A stretch of DNA of 61,384 bases from an uncultured Gammaproteobacteria bacterium (GTDB lineage: Bacteria; Pseudomonadota; Gammaproteobacteria; Arenicellales; CAJQKF01). Shown here in pieces: positions 60,603 through 61,384 of the stretch (the first letter of the stretch is position 1; each line of letters opens with the position of its first letter). Below the pieces are notes generated by a model that worked only from the letters and a program-made list of their open reading frames with translations, was not told the DNA's origin and searched no databases. Made by a program: the position numbers and the translations under genes. The stretch covers positions 1-61,384 of the forward strand of contig CAJQKF010000017.1 in NCBI GenBank assembly GCA_905478855.1, given 5' to 3'.

Positions 60603-60959
60603 CTATTCCCATTCAAGCGCACCTTTCATCCACTCAAATATGAAGCCAACAACTAGCACTAATAGAAAAACAACCATTGCCAGAAACCCAAAAATCCCTA
60701 CCTCGTCCAAAACAACCGCCCATGGAAACAAGAAAGCAATCTCCAGATCAAAAACGATAAATAAAATAGCGACTAAATAATAACGAACGTCAAATTTCAT
60801 ACGAGTATGTTCAAATGCCTCGAAACCACACTCATAAGGTGATAATTTATCTTTGTTGGGTTTGTTCGGACCTAAAACGGAACCCGCGCCAATGGCTACC
60901 ACGCCCAACACCAAACTGACGCCCATGAACATTAAAATCGGTATATAGTTTTCAAGCAT
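60603..60959 (-). CDS. nuoA: NADH-quinone oxidoreductase subunit A
   Basis: Three-helix membrane subunit and first gene of the 14-gene operon. The 118 residues include [20 protein letters not shown], the conserved loop between helices 1 and 2, and [15 protein letters not shown] in helix 2. There is no obvious SD before the ATG. A promoter candidate lies about 65-95 nt upstream. Confidence 0.97.
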   Translation of the reverse strand: MLENYIPILMFMGVSLVLGVVAIGAGSVLGPNKPNKDKLSPYECGFEAFEHTRMKFDVRYYLVAILFIVFDLEIAFLFPWAVVLDEVGIFGFLAMVVFLLVLVVGFIFEWMKGALEWE

Positions 60960-61025
60960 TAGAAAGTAAAAATTCGAATTAAAATGTACGTCGAATACAT
61001 CACAAAAACCGCAGACAACAGGGCA

Positions 61026-61055
61026 AGTTTATGCTGTTGACGCTTAAACAGTCAA
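61026..61055 (-). promoter_or_regulatory. Candidate nuo operon promoter
   Basis: On the minus strand TTGACT (61055-61050) and TAAACT (61031-61026) are 18 nt apart, 67 nt upstream of nuoA. An inverted repeat TTGAC-N9-GTCAA overlaps the -35 box and could be an operator. It lies between tRNA-Leu and nuoA. Confidence 0.5.
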
Positions 61056-61146
61056 GGTGATTGCAGCCCTACGATCAACCTACTACCAACAGTAATTTAA
61101 TCGTTTAAATCTATTTCGAACAGTGTGTTTTAAATTAAAAATAGTA

Positions 61147-61231
61147 TGGTGCCGAAGGCCGGACTCGAACCGGCACGACTTGCGTCACCGCCCCCTCAAG
61201 ACGGCGTGTCTACCAATTCCACCACTCCGGC
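61147..61231 (-). tRNA. tRNA-Leu (anticodon GAG)
   Basis: An 85-nt class II tRNA with encoded CCA. The 7-bp acceptor stem (GCCGGAG/CTTCGGC, one G-U), D arm with GGTAGA, anticodon loop TTGAGGG with GAG at 34-36, a long variable arm and TTCGAGT in the T loop all fit. It reads CUC and CUU codons. It sits 23 nt after secG and upstream of nuo, a common order in gammaproteobacteria. Confidence 0.97.
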
Positions 61232-61254
61232 AACTATAATTATCACTATTCTTA

Positions 61255-61384
61255 CTACTCAGCTGGTACTGTAGGTTCTTCCACTGCCGTCGAGTCCTCT
61301 GCGGAGTCTGTCTCCGGTACATCAGGAAGACTTCCCGAGCGCTGTATCGGTTCTACCGCGCTGGACTCAGTCGCACTTTTAAAA
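61255..61384 (-). CDS. secG: C-terminal end of probable SecG, cut by the window edge
   Basis: Forty-two residues are visible before the stop at 61255-61257. They form an acidic, Pro/Ser-rich tail ending TVPAE with no fold. Such tails end SecG, a small two-helix subunit of the SecYEG translocase, and the gene order secG, tRNA-Leu, nuoA is widespread. The membrane helices lie outside the window, so the call rests mostly on position. Confidence 0.6.
   Translation of the reverse strand, partial: FKSATESSAVEPIQRSGSLPDVPETDSAEDSTAVEEPTVPAE

Overview
The window looks like a chromosomal segment of a gammaproteobacterium with a moderately AT-rich genome. The evidence is a full 14-gene complex I operon with separate nuoC and nuoD, FtsK/LolA/SerS and Mfd/CsiV blocks, a gyrA-pheA-tyrA-aroA-cmk-rpsA-ihfB-lapA-lapB block, RfaH, LPS heptose genes and an O-antigen-type cluster. 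The species cannot be named from the sequence alone. Almost all genes from about 12.3 kb onward are on the minus strand.

Layout. (1) 1-489: a gene-poor edge with a short open frame entering from outside, possibly a transposase tail, and a perfect 7 x 11 bp tandem repeat. (2) 490-5142, minus: serS, crcB, lolA and ftsK (translation, fluoride export, lipoprotein carrier, DNA translocase). (3) 5143-6917, plus: a divergent region with a 17-bp perfect palindrome, then trxB and an Smr-domain gene. (4) 6933-8092, minus: ispF and ispD of the MEP isoprenoid pathway. (5) 8203-12369, plus: mfd and a csiV-like gene. (6) 12335-35423, minus: 19 nearly gapless genes forming one probable polysaccharide/LPS operon of about 23 kb. 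In transcription order these are ugd, heptose kinase, hldD, rfaH, gmd, rmlB, rmlA, wzm, wzt, six glycosyltransferase genes (one fused to an SDR domain), a WecA/WbpL-type initiating transferase, a WbpM-type dehydratase, manC, and finally mtnP. (7) 35642-46638, minus: a comEA-like gene, lapB, lapA, ihfB, rpsA, cmk, aroA, tyrA, pheA and gyrA. (8) 46760-60959, minus: nuoN back to nuoA. (9) 61147-61384, minus: tRNA-Leu(GAG) and the 3' end of a probable secG.

How the genes fit together. The large cluster encodes nucleotide-sugar synthesis (dTDP-4-keto-6-deoxyglucose, GDP-mannose to GDP-4-keto-6-deoxymannose, a UDP-HexNAc 4,6-dehydratase, UDP-glucuronate), initiation on undecaprenyl phosphate, cytoplasmic chain extension, and Wzm/Wzt export with a carbohydrate-binding tail on Wzt. 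It therefore looks like an ABC-transporter-dependent O-antigen system. An RfaH-type antiterminator is encoded within the long operon it probably helps to read. The genes that finish dTDP-rhamnose (rmlC, rmlD), GDP-D-rhamnose or GDP-fucose (rmd/fcl), and a recognisable chain-terminating enzyme are not in the window. The flanking housekeeping genes match the neighbourhood I recall for the O-antigen locus of Pseudomonas.

The best candidates for something new are: the glycosyltransferase-SDR fusion; the self-encoded RfaH operon; a prephenate dehydratase whose chorismate mutase half lacks expected catalytic residues; a 14-bp-stem hairpin and possible leader ORF directly before pheA; the palindrome at the gyrA start; and the rpsA leader that carries an anti-SD-like CCUCC instead of an SD. 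No CRISPR array, phage or clear defence system was seen.
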